From an uncultured Victivallis sp. (GTDB lineage: Bacteria; Verrucomicrobiota; Lentisphaeria; Victivallales; Victivallaceae): 57,733 bases of DNA. Shown piece after piece: positions 12,618 through 21,462 of the stretch. The position numbers were made by a program, and so were the translations under genes. The stretch lies in NCBI GenBank assembly GCA_944389935.1, contig CALXOE010000018.1, positions 1-57,733 on the forward strand, read 5' to 3'. Positions within the stretch are counted from its first letter, which is position 1, and the number at the start of each line of letters is the position of its first letter. Under the pieces are notes generated by a model. It saw only the letters and a list, made by a program, of their open reading frames with translations, did no database searches and was not told the origin of the DNA.

Positions 12618-12645
12618 TTGCATTTTGAGCTCACGATGGTATATT
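12618..12645 (+). promoter_or_regulatory. Promoter of the tandem lipoprotein genes
   Basis: TTGCAT (12618-12623), 16 bp, TATATT (12640-12645). It lies 90 bp before the first lipoprotein start and after the uvrA stop. Confidence 0.6.
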
Positions 12646-12735
12646 CAGCCTCAGTGGTGGATTCCGGCAGGAGCCGTACCCGGGTGGGGCGTAGCTCCAG
12701 GTCTCCGTTTTATCAGTAAAAGAAGGATCAGGGAA

Positions 12736-13137
12736 ATGAAGAAAAAAATCGCGTTTCTGTTTGCTCTGGCAGGCGTGGCCGTCCTGTTCGCCGGCTGTTC
12801 GTCGCTGCAGACTGCCGACTCGTCGAAATTCAACGGGCAGAAGATCACCGCTTCCGGAACGGGGGTGGCGCACATCTCCGGTTACAGCAGCGGGCTCTAT
12901 TTGCTGTGGATTCCGCTTATCGTCGGTTCGACCGAGAATCCGGGAACCATCGCGTTCGGCGAGGACTCCTGCAATGTGACCGCGGTGACGGAGATGGTTA
13001 CGGGTCAGGCGAAAGCGATGCGTGCATCTGAAACGGTCGATCTCGTTTCGTCGGCGGGCAGCACGAACATTCCGGTTCCGTTCCCGTTTATCCTCTACTG
13101 GAAGACGGTCACGGTCTCCGGCAACGCGGTGAAGTAA
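12736..13137 (+). CDS. Small lipoprotein (first of a tandem pair)
   Basis: 133 aa starting at ATG 12736, behind AGGATCAGGGAA. The N-terminus is a lipoprotein signal: basic MKKK, a hydrophobic stretch, then LFAGC with the lipidated cysteine at 21, so it should be exported and anchored in a membrane. The rest contains GTGVAHISGYSSGLYLL and the motif GSTENPGTIAFGED, both shared with the next gene, and ends in SGNAVK. No family function is recognised. It probably arose by duplication with its neighbour 43 bp downstream. Confidence 0.85.
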   Translation: MKKKIAFLFALAGVAVLFAGCSSLQTADSSKFNGQKITASGTGVAHISGYSSGLYLLWIPLIVGSTENPGTIAFGEDSCNVTAVTEMVTGQAKAMRASETVDLVSSAGSTNIPVPFPFILYWKTVTVSGNAVK

Positions 13138-13180
13138 GCGCTTCCGGCATGCATAACATTAAATTTACAGGAATGTACTC

Positions 13181-13561
13181 ATGAAAAAGATTGCACTTTT
13201 CCTTTCTGTTGCTGCCGTTGCTCTGCTGTTTGCGGGTTGCGCCAGCGTTGAAGCGGTTCAGAATCCGAATTTGAACGGTCAGCGGGTTTCGCTCTCCGGA
13301 ACGCCGGTTGCGCATTTGAACGCGCAGAACTGGGGAATCTACCTCTTTTCGATTCCGCTCTTTGCCGGTTCGACCGAGAACCCGGGCAGCATTGCCGTGC
13401 TCGAGGATACGGTGAACGTCGAGTCGATGATTCCGATGGTCACGGCGAAGAGTCGGGAGCTCAAGGCGAGCCGGACGCTCGACCTCGCGTCGCAGTATTC
13501 GGTCGGCGGGTTCATCTTCTACACCCGTTCGATCAACGTCTCCGCGAACGCCGTGAAGTAA
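13181..13561 (+). CDS. Small lipoprotein (second of a tandem pair)
   Basis: 126 aa. The signal peptide ends at LFAGC (Cys20). It shares with the preceding gene the block FNGQ/LNGQ, SGTxVAH, GSTENPGxIA and the C-terminal SxNAVK, so the two are tandem paralogues that have diverged in the middle. They are probably co-transcribed from the promoter at 12618 and end at the terminator at 13582. The function is unknown. Confidence 0.85.
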   Translation: MKKIALFLSVAAVALLFAGCASVEAVQNPNLNGQRVSLSGTPVAHLNAQNWGIYLFSIPLFAGSTENPGSIAVLEDTVNVESMIPMVTAKSRELKASRTLDLASQYSVGGFIFYTRSINVSANAVK

Positions 13562-13581
13562 GACTCCGGAATTCCGGATGG

Positions 13582-13613
13582 AAAGCCGCTCTCTCCGGGG
13601 GGCGGTTTTTTTT
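13582..13613 (+). terminator. Terminator of the lipoprotein operon
   Basis: The stem AAAGCCGCTCTC pairs (with wobbles) to GGGGGCGGTTTT and runs into eight T residues. Confidence 0.75.
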
Positions 13614-13624
13614 ATTTTCAACTG

Positions 13625-13653
13625 TTGCATTCGGGCGGATGACCCGGTATATT
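13625..13653 (+). promoter_or_regulatory. Promoter of priA
   Basis: TTGCAT (13625-13630), 17 bp, TATATT (13648-13653). It begins 12 bp after the lipoprotein terminator and ends 34 bp before the priA start. Confidence 0.65.
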
Positions 13654-13687
13654 ACCACGATTTCAGGTAACGGAGACGGAGACGGGA

Positions 13688-15916
13688 ATGGCTGTGGCGA
13701 AAGTGATCGTCGACCTTGCACTGGACAAGGAGTTCGACTACGAGATTCCGGCGGAACTCGAGGGGCGGGTCAAGGTCGGCACGATGGTGTCGGTCCCTTT
13801 CGGCCGCTCCCGGCGGGACGGTTATGTGCTCAGCCTGGCCGATGCGAGCGATTACGCCGGGAAACTCAAGCCGATTCTCGGAATCTGCGGCGACCGGGCG
13901 CATGTGCCGGAACAGCTTGTGACGCTCGGCCGCTGGATGGCCGATTACTATTGCTGCAGCCAGGAACAGGCGATCCGCACGCTGCTGCCGGCCGCGGTGC
14001 GCAGCGGCAAAGTCAAGCCGAAAAAACGGAAACTTTACCGGATCGCCGACCGCGAGGCCGCCTCGACTTTCGTGGCGGTCAACGCCGCGAAACCATCGGC
14101 CGCGCTGCGGGTCGATCTGCTCAAATCGCTGCTTTCGGACGGCGCTCAGACGATCGAATCGCTGAAAATGTCGGTTCCGGCATTCTCGAACTCCTCCTTG
14201 CAGACGCTGGTCCGGAAAGGGCTCGTCGAGACGGTGGAGGAGCTCGTGCGGCGCGATGCGTTCGGGGCGGGACAGGTGATTCCGACCACTGCGCTCAAGC
14301 CGTCGCCCGATCAGGCGAAAGCGCTTGCGACGATCCGGCAGATGCTCGACAGGGAAACGGCTGGTCATGTTCTGCTGCTGCTCGGTGTGACCAATTCCGG
14401 CAAAACTGAAGTTTACCTGCAGTCGATCGCAATGGCGTTGGAGCGCGGGAAATCTTCGATCGTGCTTGTGCCGGAGATCTCGCTCACTCCGCAGACGGTT
14501 CGCCGATTCCGGGCGCGGTTCGGCGATGCGGTGAGCATTCTGCACAGCCGACTCTCCGACGGGGAGCGGTTCGACGAGTGGAACCGGATCAACGACGGCG
14601 AAGTGAAGATCGCGGTCGGCGCGCGGTCGGCGTTGTTTGCGCCGTTCCGCGACCTCGGGCTCATCATTGTCGACGAGGAGCACGAGTCGAGTTACAAACA
14701 ATCCGAGGCGCCGCGCTACTCCGCGCGCGATGTCGCCGTCATGCGCGGCAAGCTCGAGGGGGCGGCGGTCATCCTCGGTTCGGCGACCCCCTCGGCCGAG
14801 AGCATGTACAATGCTGAAACCGGGAAATTCCTGCTCGCCCGCATGGCCGCACAGGTCGACAACAAACTCCCTCCGCACATCCGCATCGTCGATCAGCGGC
14901 TCGACGGGCCTCCGGAGCCGGGCAAGAGCACGTTCTTCTCGCGTATGCTGATCGAGGCGGTGCGCGACCGGATGAACCGCGGGGAGCAGAGCATCCTCTT
15001 TCTGAACCGGCGCGGTTATGCGCGGGTCATGATTTGCGGGGAGTGCGGCTTTGAAGCGCGCTGCCCGGACTGTTCCGTGAGTTACACCTATTCAAAGCAG
15101 CGGGAACTGCTGAGCTGCCACTTGTGCGGCGGGGTGATCCCTGCCTACAAGGTGTGTCCGCAGTGCGGGTCGGAGAAGATCCGCTATGCCGGAGTCGGAA
15201 CGGAGAAGATCGAGGCGGTCGCCGGAGCGGTATTTCACCCGGCCCGGATTGCGCGCATGGATTCCGACACGATGCGCGGCGCCGATGACTATGAGATTGT
15301 GCTCGAGCGGTTCCGCCGCGGCGAACTTGATATTCTCATCGGCACGCAGATGATCGCCAAGGGGCTGCACTTCCCGAACGTGACGCTGGTCGGAATCATC
15401 AATGCCGACCTCGGGCTCACGATGCCGGACTTCCGGGCGAACGAGCGGACGTTTCAGTTGATTACGCAGGTTGCGGGCCGGGCGGGGCGCGGCGACATCC
15501 GGGGCGAGGTCATCATCCAGACGCACAATCCGGAAAACGAGACGATCCTTTACGCCGCAAACCGCGATTACGACGGGTTTTCCAAGTTCGATCTCGAGTT
15601 CCGCGAGCTGCTGGACTATCCCCCCTACACGCATCTCATCACGGTGTTTTTCCGCGGGGAGGACGAGTCGAAGCTCGCGGAGTATGCGTCCGCGTTCACG
15701 GCCGAGGTGAATCATTACGTTCACGACGAGATCCGGATCGCCGGCCCGTCGCCTGCGCCGATCGAGCGGATCAAGGGGAAATTCCGCTACATGCTCGTGA
15801 TTCGCGGCCGCAGGATGAAGATCCTCAAGCAGGCGCTGCGCGTGCTCGCATTGCACCGGCCCGTCCCGAAAGGGATCGACGTCTACGTCGATGTCGACGC
15901 CCAGTCGCTGTTATGA
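13688..15916 (+). CDS. priA: Primosomal replication restart helicase PriA
   Basis: 742 aa. PriA recognises stalled forks and reloads the replicative helicase. The N-terminal DNA-binding domain starts with the family pattern (FDYEIP ... GTMVSVPFG). The helicase has Walker A GVTNSGKTEVY (about 232), with Asn where GVTGSGKTEVY is usual, and the box II variant DEEHESSYKQ (about 328). Four cysteine pairs for two zinc ions lie at about 450-500 (CGEC, CPDC, CHLC, CPQC). GTEKIE, IGTQMIAKGLHFPNV and QVAGRAGRG follow, as in the family. Confidence 0.97.
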   Translation: MAVAKVIVDLALDKEFDYEIPAELEGRVKVGTMVSVPFGRSRRDGYVLSLADASDYAGKLKPILGICGDRAHVPEQLVTLGRWMADYYCCSQEQAIRTLLPAAVRSGKVKPKKRKLYRIADREAASTFVAVNAAKPSAALRVDLLKSLLSDGAQTIESLKMSVPAFSNSSLQTLVRKGLVETVEELVRRDAFGAGQVIPTTALKPSPDQAKALATIRQMLDRETAGHVLLLLGVTNSGKTEVYLQSIAMALERGKSSIVLVPEISLTPQTVRRFRARFGDAVSILHSRLSDGERFDEWNRINDGEVKIAVGARSALFAPFRDLGLIIVDEEHESSYKQSEAPRYSARDVAVMRGKLEGAAVILGSATPSAESMYNAETGKFLLARMAAQVDNKLPPHIRIVDQRLDGPPEPGKSTFFSRMLIEAVRDRMNRGEQSILFLNRRGYARVMICGECGFEARCPDCSVSYTYSKQRELLSCHLCGGVIPAYKVCPQCGSEKIRYAGVGTEKIEAVAGAVFHPARIARMDSDTMRGADDYEIVLERFRRGELDILIGTQMIAKGLHFPNVTLVGIINADLGLTMPDFRANERTFQLITQVAGRAGRGDIRGEVIIQTHNPENETILYAANRDYDGFSKFDLEFRELLDYPPYTHLITVFFRGEDESKLAEYASAFTAEVNHYVHDEIRIAGPSPAPIERIKGKFRYMLVIRGRRMKILKQALRVLALHRPVPKGIDVYVDVDAQSLL

Positions 15917-15929
15917 GGGGGAGTGTATT

Positions 15930-16934
15930 ATGGATACGGTAACGATTCCTCCTCAACGCCGCCTCCTCGGACGGTTTGCTCCGAGTCCGACCGGGCCGCT
16001 GCACCTCGGGAACGCGATGACGTTTCTGGTTGCGTGGCTCTGTGTGCGCAGCCGGGGAGGGCGGATTCTCATGCGGATCGAGGACATCGAGGGACACGGG
16101 CGCGATCCCGCCGTGATCGACGGCAACTGCCGCGATCTGCGCCGCCTCGGGCTCGACTGGGATGAGGGGTACGGCGTCGGCGGCCCGCATGAACCCTACC
16201 GCCAGAGCGGGCGCAGCGCGCTGTACCGCGCTTCGCTCGACCGGCTGCTCGAACAGAAGCTCGTCTATCCGTGCATCTGTTCCCGGCGCGACGTGCAGCG
16301 CATGGGGGCGGCTCCGCACGCGGGGGATTTTCACCCGTACGACGGACGCTGCCGCGGGCGCTTCCGCTCTTATGACGAGGCGAGGCGGGTGCTTGAGGGG
16401 AGCGGGCGACTCCCCGCGTGGAGATTCCGGGTGCCGGCAGGGGAGATCGTGTTCCGGGACCGGCTCTGCGGCGAACAGCGCGTGAATCTCGCGGAGACCT
16501 ACGGCGACTTCCCGATCGCGCGCCATCCGGACGGCATCGGTTACCAGCTTGCAGTCGTGGCGGATGACATCGACATGGCTGTGACGCAGATCGTGCGCGG
16601 CGGAGATCTTCTTGCCTGCACGCCGTGGCAGATCCTGCTGTGGAAAGCGCTCGCGCCGGAGCGGCCGCTGCCGGAGTACTGCCATCTGCCGGTCGTGGTC
16701 GATTCCGACGGAAAGCGGCTCGCGAAACGGACCGGCGGACTCACGCTCGACGCGCTCTTCTCGGCCGGAGTGCGTCCGGAGCGGATTCTCGGACTGCTCG
16801 CTTACTGGGGCGGCTGGGCCGAGTTCGGCGAGGAGTTGAGTGTCGACGCGATTCTGCCGCGCTTCCGGCTCGATACGCTTTCCGATCGCCGTCCGACGCT
16901 CGATGAGAAAGCTCTGAAGTTTCTGCTCCCCTGA
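15930..16934 (+). CDS. gluQ: Glutamyl-Q tRNA(Asp) synthetase
   Basis: 334 aa. GluQ (YadB) attaches glutamate to queuosine in tRNA-Asp, using a GluRS catalytic core without the anticodon-binding domain. The class I signatures are FAPSPTGPLHLGN (HIGH region, residues 16-28) and KRLAKR (KMSKS-like, about 262). Zinc-ligand residues CIC ... YDGRC lie near 112-130. The short length separates it from a true GluRS. I chose ATG 15930 behind GGGGGAG, 13 bp after the priA stop, so the two are likely co-transcribed. It meets bioA tail to tail with only 3 bp between stops. Confidence 0.92.
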   Translation: MDTVTIPPQRRLLGRFAPSPTGPLHLGNAMTFLVAWLCVRSRGGRILMRIEDIEGHGRDPAVIDGNCRDLRRLGLDWDEGYGVGGPHEPYRQSGRSALYRASLDRLLEQKLVYPCICSRRDVQRMGAAPHAGDFHPYDGRCRGRFRSYDEARRVLEGSGRLPAWRFRVPAGEIVFRDRLCGEQRVNLAETYGDFPIARHPDGIGYQLAVVADDIDMAVTQIVRGGDLLACTPWQILLWKALAPERPLPEYCHLPVVVDSDGKRLAKRTGGLTLDALFSAGVRPERILGLLAYWGGWAEFGEELSVDAILPRFRLDTLSDRRPTLDEKALKFLLP

Positions 16935-16937
16935 GTG

Positions 16938-18206
16938 TTAAAGCATCTTTCCCATCGCGTCGACGATGATGGAGATCTCCTCCGGCGGCGTGACGAAAGG
17001 CGGCATCGTGTAGAGCCACGGACCGAACGGCCGCAGCCAGACGCCGGTTTCCCGCACGAGTTTCTGAACCCGTTCGGGGGAGGGGGGCGTCTTGAGTTCG
17101 ACGACGCCGATCGCGCCGAGCACGCGCACGTCCGTGACGTTCGGATGTTCCCGGTACGGTGCGAGTTCGCGCTTGAGCTGTGACTCGATCGCATCGACTT
17201 TCGCTTTCCAGTCATACGAATCGAAAAGCCGCAGCGAGGCGACGCCCGCCGCGCAGGCGACCGGATTGGCCATGAATGTCGGTCCGTGCATGAATTTTCC
17301 GGGCGGTGTTGCGCAGATGGTCTCCGCAACCTGTTCCGAGGCGATCGCCGCCGCGAGCGTGATCGATCCGCCGGTCAACCCTTTCCCGACGCACATGATG
17401 TCCGGCGTGACTCCCGCATATTCGCACGCGAAGTAGCGGCCGATCCGTCCGAACCCGGTTGCGATTTCGTCGATTGCGAGCAGGATTCCGCGTTCGCTGC
17501 ACGCCTCGCGCAGCTTTTTCATATACATCGGGTGGTAGAACCACATTGCGTTCCCGCCCTGAAAGACCGGTTCGATAAAGACCGCGGCGATCTCGTCACC
17601 ATGCCGGTCGAGCAGCTCCTCCATCGGCTTGAACTCCGACTCATCCCATTCGCCGTCGAACGGAATGCGCGGCTTCGGCAGGAAGAAATTCTGCTGCAGA
17701 TAGCCGTGAAACACCTGGTGCATTCCCTCCGGGTCGCAGAGCGCCATCGCTCCGGCGGTGTCGCCGTGGTATCCGCCGCGCAGCGCCGCGAGCCGGCAGC
17801 GTCGCGGATGTCCCGCCGCGAACTGATACTGCACGGCCATCTTGGCGGCGCATTCAACCGCGACGGAACCGGAATCGGCAAAGAAGATCTTGTTCACGCC
17901 CGCCGGGGTGTGTTTGACGAGCTCGGCGGCCAGTTCGATGGCCGGTTCGTGCGTGAAACCCGCGAACATGACCTGAGCGAACTTCTCCGCCTGCGCGCGG
18001 ATCGCCGCGACGATGGCCGGATGGTTGTGGCCGTGCGCCATGCACCACCAGCTCGAGATTCCGTCGATGAGTTCCAACCCGTCGTCGAGCCGGATGTGCG
18101 TTCCGTGTGCCGCAACCGCGAGATTCACCGGCGGCGGAGCGGAAATCGACGCATAGGGATGCCAGAGATGACTGCGATCGACGGCGAGCAGTTCTTCGCG
18201 GTTCAT
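16938..18206 (-). CDS. bioA: Adenosylmethionine-8-amino-7-oxononanoate aminotransferase (BioA)
   Basis: 422 aa. This PLP enzyme converts KAPA to DAPA using S-adenosylmethionine as amino donor, the third-last step of biotin synthesis. Family motifs include HLWHPYAS near the start, DGISSWWCMAHGHNHP, GGYHGDTAGAMA and DEIATGFGRIGR. The PLP lysine is Lys275 in CVGKGLTGG. It is the last gene of the bio operon, and its ATG overlaps the bioD stop by 4 bp, suggesting translational coupling. Confidence 0.96.
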   Translation of the reverse strand: MNREELLAVDRSHLWHPYASISAPPPVNLAVAAHGTHIRLDDGLELIDGISSWWCMAHGHNHPAIVAAIRAQAEKFAQVMFAGFTHEPAIELAAELVKHTPAGVNKIFFADSGSVAVECAAKMAVQYQFAAGHPRRCRLAALRGGYHGDTAGAMALCDPEGMHQVFHGYLQQNFFLPKPRIPFDGEWDESEFKPMEELLDRHGDEIAAVFIEPVFQGGNAMWFYHPMYMKKLREACSERGILLAIDEIATGFGRIGRYFACEYAGVTPDIMCVGKGLTGGSITLAAAIASEQVAETICATPPGKFMHGPTFMANPVACAAGVASLRLFDSYDWKAKVDAIESQLKRELAPYREHPNVTDVRVLGAIGVVELKTPPSPERVQKLVRETGVWLRPFGPWLYTMPPFVTPPEEISIIVDAMGKML

Positions 18207-18892
18207 TTCGTCGCCTCCGGGGTGAAGATCGCGGAGAAATCGACCTCCGGCAGCGGTTCATGCACTTCGGGCAGGTCGACGACCGTCTCCGGCATTCCGT
18301 GCCGTTTCAGGTACTTGCGGATCATGCGCGGGGAGTCCCCGTCGATGATCGGATCGGCTTTCGGAAAGCGGTTGTAGACGACTCCGGCGATGCGCATGTT
18401 CCGGTTCGCCGCCGCCTCGATCGAGAGGATCGTGTGGTTCAGACTTCCGAGCCGCCCCGAGGTGACGAGAATCAGCGGACAGCCGAGCTCCGCCGCGAAG
18501 TCGATGGTCAGCAGATCCTCAGTCAGCGGAACCGCGAGTCCGCCCGCCCCCTCGAGCAGCACGAACTCATAGCGGTTCGACACCTCCGCGACGGCGCGGC
18601 GGATCGCGTCGAGGTCAAGTTCGCGTCCCTCGAGTTTCGCCGCGAGGTGGGGCGACGAGGGGAAACGGAAGATCTGCGGCGCGGTCAGCCCCGCCTCGTC
18701 CTCCGGAAAGCGGGGGACGTTCATCATCGCGCGGTGCTTGTCGAGATCCTCGGAGAATCCGTCGTTGCCGGTCTGGACGAGTTTCATGGTAATGACCCGC
18801 TTCCCGCGGGCATGGAGGTCGCGCGCCATCATGCCGACCGCGACGCTTTTGCCGATGTCGGTATCGATTCCTGAGATGAAATATACGCTCAT
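18203..18892 (-). CDS. bioD: Dethiobiotin synthetase (BioD)
   Basis: 229 aa. BioD closes the ureido ring of dethiobiotin from DAPA, CO2 and ATP. The P-loop variant GIDTDIGKS lies at residues 8-16, LVQTG and the Mg-binding EGAGGL motif follow, and VTSGRLGSLNHT matches the family's substrate loop. It overlaps bioA downstream by 4 bp and bioC upstream by 4 bp. Confidence 0.95.
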   Translation of the reverse strand: MSVYFISGIDTDIGKSVAVGMMARDLHARGKRVITMKLVQTGNDGFSEDLDKHRAMMNVPRFPEDEAGLTAPQIFRFPSSPHLAAKLEGRELDLDAIRRAVAEVSNRYEFVLLEGAGGLAVPLTEDLLTIDFAAELGCPLILVTSGRLGSLNHTILSIEAAANRNMRIAGVVYNRFPKADPIIDGDSPRMIRKYLKRHGMPETVVDLPEVHEPLPEVDFSAIFTPEATK

Positions 18893-19659
18893 GTTGTCAG
18901 CTTCTTTCCCGCCACGAGGGCGATCGGATGATAGGTCAGCGGCACGTTTCCGTTCGACAGCCGGAAACGGTCCGTGTAGGTTTCAGAGAATTCCGCCAGG
19001 GTGCGGCGGCTCCACGGACGGCCCGCGGAGACGGCGGTCACGCCGGTCTCTTTCAAACTCCGCAGTGCCGCGAGCGGAGAATCGAACTCCTGCACGATGA
19101 GTTCCTCGTGCGAGGCTATGACATGCAATCCGTTCGATTCCAGGATGTTGACGAGTTCCGCCGCCGTCCGGTACGGCAGTCCGTTTCCGGTCAGGCTCGA
19201 GAGTTCGTGCAGCGTCTCCGGCCCGAATGTCGTGAATGCGAGATAACCGCCGTTGCGCAGCTTTTCCGCGACCCGGCCGAAGAATTGTTCCGGTTCGGCG
19301 AGCCATTGAAACACCGCATTCGAGAGAAAGAGATCCGACTCCGGCAGTTCGATCGTTTCGATGTCGCCGCAGAGAAATTCCGCATTCGCCCGGCCGCGGT
19401 GAAACGCCTCGCACTCCGGAACGAGGTCGATGAGTGTGAGGTGTGCGAAGTCGAACCGTTCCGCGATACGGTCGGTCAGAATCCCCGCCCCGCACCCGAG
19501 CTCCGTGATCATCTCGAACTGCCGCTCAAGCGTGGCGGCTGCGAAGAGGTCGAGCAATGTTCCGGCCATATCGCGCTGGACTGTCGCGGCGCGGTTGTAG
19601 GTCTCGAGACTGCGTTGGAAACGCTGTCGGACCGCATTTTTATCGATCGCGCCCGGCAT
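18889..19659 (-). CDS. bioC: Malonyl-ACP O-methyltransferase (BioC)
   Basis: 256 aa from ATG 19659, which has GGAG upstream. A longer open frame exists but runs through bioG. BioC methylates malonyl-ACP so that fatty-acid synthesis can build the pimeloyl chain. The class I methyltransferase motif ELGCGAG is at 53-59, with DLVPECE and FLSNAVFQWL typical of BioC. The typical N-terminal FQRSLETYNRAATVQ is also present. The start lies 20 bp inside bioG. In some bacteria bioC and bioG are fused; here they are separate and overlapping. Confidence 0.94.
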   Translation of the reverse strand: MPGAIDKNAVRQRFQRSLETYNRAATVQRDMAGTLLDLFAAATLERQFEMITELGCGAGILTDRIAERFDFAHLTLIDLVPECEAFHRGRANAEFLCGDIETIELPESDLFLSNAVFQWLAEPEQFFGRVAEKLRNGGYLAFTTFGPETLHELSSLTGNGLPYRTAAELVNILESNGLHVIASHEELIVQEFDSPLAALRSLKETGVTAVSAGRPWSRRTLAEFSETYTDRFRLSNGNVPLTYHPIALVAGKKLTT

Positions 19660-20299
19660 CGATGATCTCCTCGAACGAGTGAATCTCCCCGAACGGAAAG
19701 TGCGGGGCATCCGGTTTTTCCGTGACGGCAACGGACTCTCCCGCCCAGAATTTCCGCTGCGCCGCGGCCGGGATGATCCGGTCACGCCCCGAAATCCACG
19801 CCCGCCGGAACGGATTGACCGGAACGGGGGATGACTCGATATGTTTTTGCAGGGAAACGAGTTCCTCCTGCTGCGACTCCGGCGTTCTCCGCGGCTGCCG
19901 GAATGGTGCGCTGCCGGCGAGCCGCCGGTAGAATCGTTCCCTCGCGCGTTCGTCTCCCCAGTGTTCGGCAGTTCCGGCGAAGATGGCCGGATCGATCCCG
20001 AACTCCGCGTCGACCGGACGCAGCGTCCCGTTGAACGCCGTCGCCGTCTCGAAGCGGTACGGCCTGTTTTCGAGCAGTTCCGCCGCAACCCGCACGCCGA
20101 GCGACCACGCCGCGAGGTGCAGCTCCTCATAACCCGCGAGTTCCGGCAGCGGTTCGAGATGGGTGTAGTCGCAGACGGTCAGAACGTCGACTCCGGAGGT
20201 CTCCCATCCCTCGAAGAGCGTGTCGTCCATGCTCCAGCCGTTGAAGAAGAGCAGGACTCTTCTGCCGTCTCCGGTGCGATGAAGCCACGAGAGTTTCAA
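19640..20299 (-). CDS. bioG: Pimeloyl-ACP methyl ester esterase, BioG family (DUF452)
   Basis: 219 aa. BioG removes the methyl ester from pimeloyl-ACP methyl ester, ending chain elongation. It replaces BioH. The alpha/beta-hydrolase start LLFFNGWSMDD is the DUF452 signature. The nucleophile is Ser66 in AAWSLGVR, and a late His in PHFPFGE is the likely catalytic base. The position between bioF and bioC, with overlaps of 4 bp and 20 bp, supports the assignment. No bioH or bioW is present in the window. Confidence 0.92.
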   Translation of the reverse strand: MKLSWLHRTGDGRRVLLFFNGWSMDDTLFEGWETSGVDVLTVCDYTHLEPLPELAGYEELHLAAWSLGVRVAAELLENRPYRFETATAFNGTLRPVDAEFGIDPAIFAGTAEHWGDERARERFYRRLAGSAPFRQPRRTPESQQEELVSLQKHIESSPVPVNPFRRAWISGRDRIIPAAAQRKFWAGESVAVTEKPDAPHFPFGEIHSFEEIIDAGRDR

Positions 20300-21450
20300 A
20301 TCAACCTCCGGAGTTGCTCGATCGACTCCTCCGGCAGCGCCGCCGAAAGCGAAAAACGCAGCCTGGCTCCGTTCGGCGGAACCGTCGGCGGACGGATCGC
20401 AAAAACAAGAAACCCGTTCTCGAGGAAGTAGTTCGCTTTTTCGACCGCCTCCCGGTCGCCCCCGATCCGGAACGGCACGATCTGCGAGTCGCCCGCGATG
20501 GTGTTCGCCCCGAAAGCCTGACGCAGCGTCTCGCCCATGCGGCGCAGTTTCGCGCGTTCGGCGTCCATCTCCGCGCAGCGGTCGAGCACGAAGCAGCTCC
20601 AGTTCAGCACCGCCGGCGGCAGTCCCGTCGTGAAGATGAGCGGCCGCATGTGATTGATGAGGTATGTCCGGGTTTCCGGCGCCATGATCGCATAGGCCCC
20701 GGTCGATCCGAACGCCTTGCCGAACGTCCCGATGAGCACATCGATTTCATCCGCGATGCCGAGTTCCGCCGCGAGACCCGTCCCTTTCGGACCGCGCACT
20801 CCGACCGAGTGCGCTTCATCCACGACAAGAATGCAGTCGTACAGCTTCTTGAGTTCGACGAGGCGGCGCAGATCGGCCGTGTCGCCGTCCATGCTGAAGA
20901 CCGATTCGGTCACGAGGAAGACTCTCCGGTAATCCGCCCGCTTCTGCCTGAGAATCGCTTCGAGCCGGTCGCAGTCGAGATGCGGATACCGGCGGAACTC
21001 CGCATCCGCGAGACGCATTCCATCGATGATGCTCGCATGGTTCAGCTTGTCCGAGAGAATCAGGTCCTCTTTCGACGCGAGCGCTGGCAATATCCCGATG
21101 TTCGCATGGTAGCCGCTGTTGAAGACGAGCGCGGCACGGTGATTGTAACGTTCCGAGAGTTTCGCTTCGAGCCGCGTGTAGGCGGGCGTGTTGCCGGTCA
21201 GCAGCCGGCTCGAGGCGCTTGAGAGTGCGAGTTCGGGTGTCGCGGTGTCGGGGTATTCCGCATAGAATCTCTTCCGCAGTTCCGCGTCCGCCGCGATGCC
21301 CATGTAGTCGTTGCTCGAAAAATTCCAGTACGTTCTGCCGTCGCAGCGGCAGAGGCCGTGTCCCTCCGGCGCGATCTCGCGCAGGATGCGCAGACGTCCG
21401 CCCGATTCAAGCTGCGCCGCGTCGGCGGCGAGTTCTTCCCGGAATCCCAT
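20296..21450 (-). CDS. bioF: 8-amino-7-oxononanoate synthase (BioF)
   Basis: About 384 aa from the ATG at 21450. Another ATG at 21456 lies only 1 bp from the GAGGAGG ribosome site, while 21450 has the usual 7 bp, so I prefer it. BioF condenses pimeloyl-ACP with L-alanine, using PLP. Family motifs: NFSSNDYMG, FNSGYHAN, SDKLNHASIIDG, DEAHSVGVRGPKG, and the PLP lysine Lys245 in IGTFGKAFGS. It starts 12 bp after bioB, and its stop overlaps the bioG start. Confidence 0.95.
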   Translation of the reverse strand: MGFREELAADAAQLESGGRLRILREIAPEGHGLCRCDGRTYWNFSSNDYMGIAADAELRKRFYAEYPDTATPELALSSASSRLLTGNTPAYTRLEAKLSERYNHRAALVFNSGYHANIGILPALASKEDLILSDKLNHASIIDGMRLADAEFRRYPHLDCDRLEAILRQKRADYRRVFLVTESVFSMDGDTADLRRLVELKKLYDCILVVDEAHSVGVRGPKGTGLAAELGIADEIDVLIGTFGKAFGSTGAYAIMAPETRTYLINHMRPLIFTTGLPPAVLNWSCFVLDRCAEMDAERAKLRRMGETLRQAFGANTIAGDSQIVPFRIGGDREAVEKANYFLENGFLVFAIRPPTVPPNGARLRFSLSAALPEESIEQLRRLI

Positions 21451-21462
21451 CTTCATTCCTCC

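Noticed and set aside
9998..12634. An 878-codon open frame on the minus strand opposite uvrA
   Set aside because: It mirrors the codon pattern of uvrA, contains no recognisable domain and has no ribosome site. Similar mirror frames lie opposite recJ, lacZ, priA, the bio genes and the deacetylase.
18889..20130. A 413-residue BioC with a long N-terminal extension
   Set aside because: The extra 157 residues are read from bioG DNA in another frame, are arginine/serine-rich, and lie upstream of a good ribosome site and ATG at 19659.
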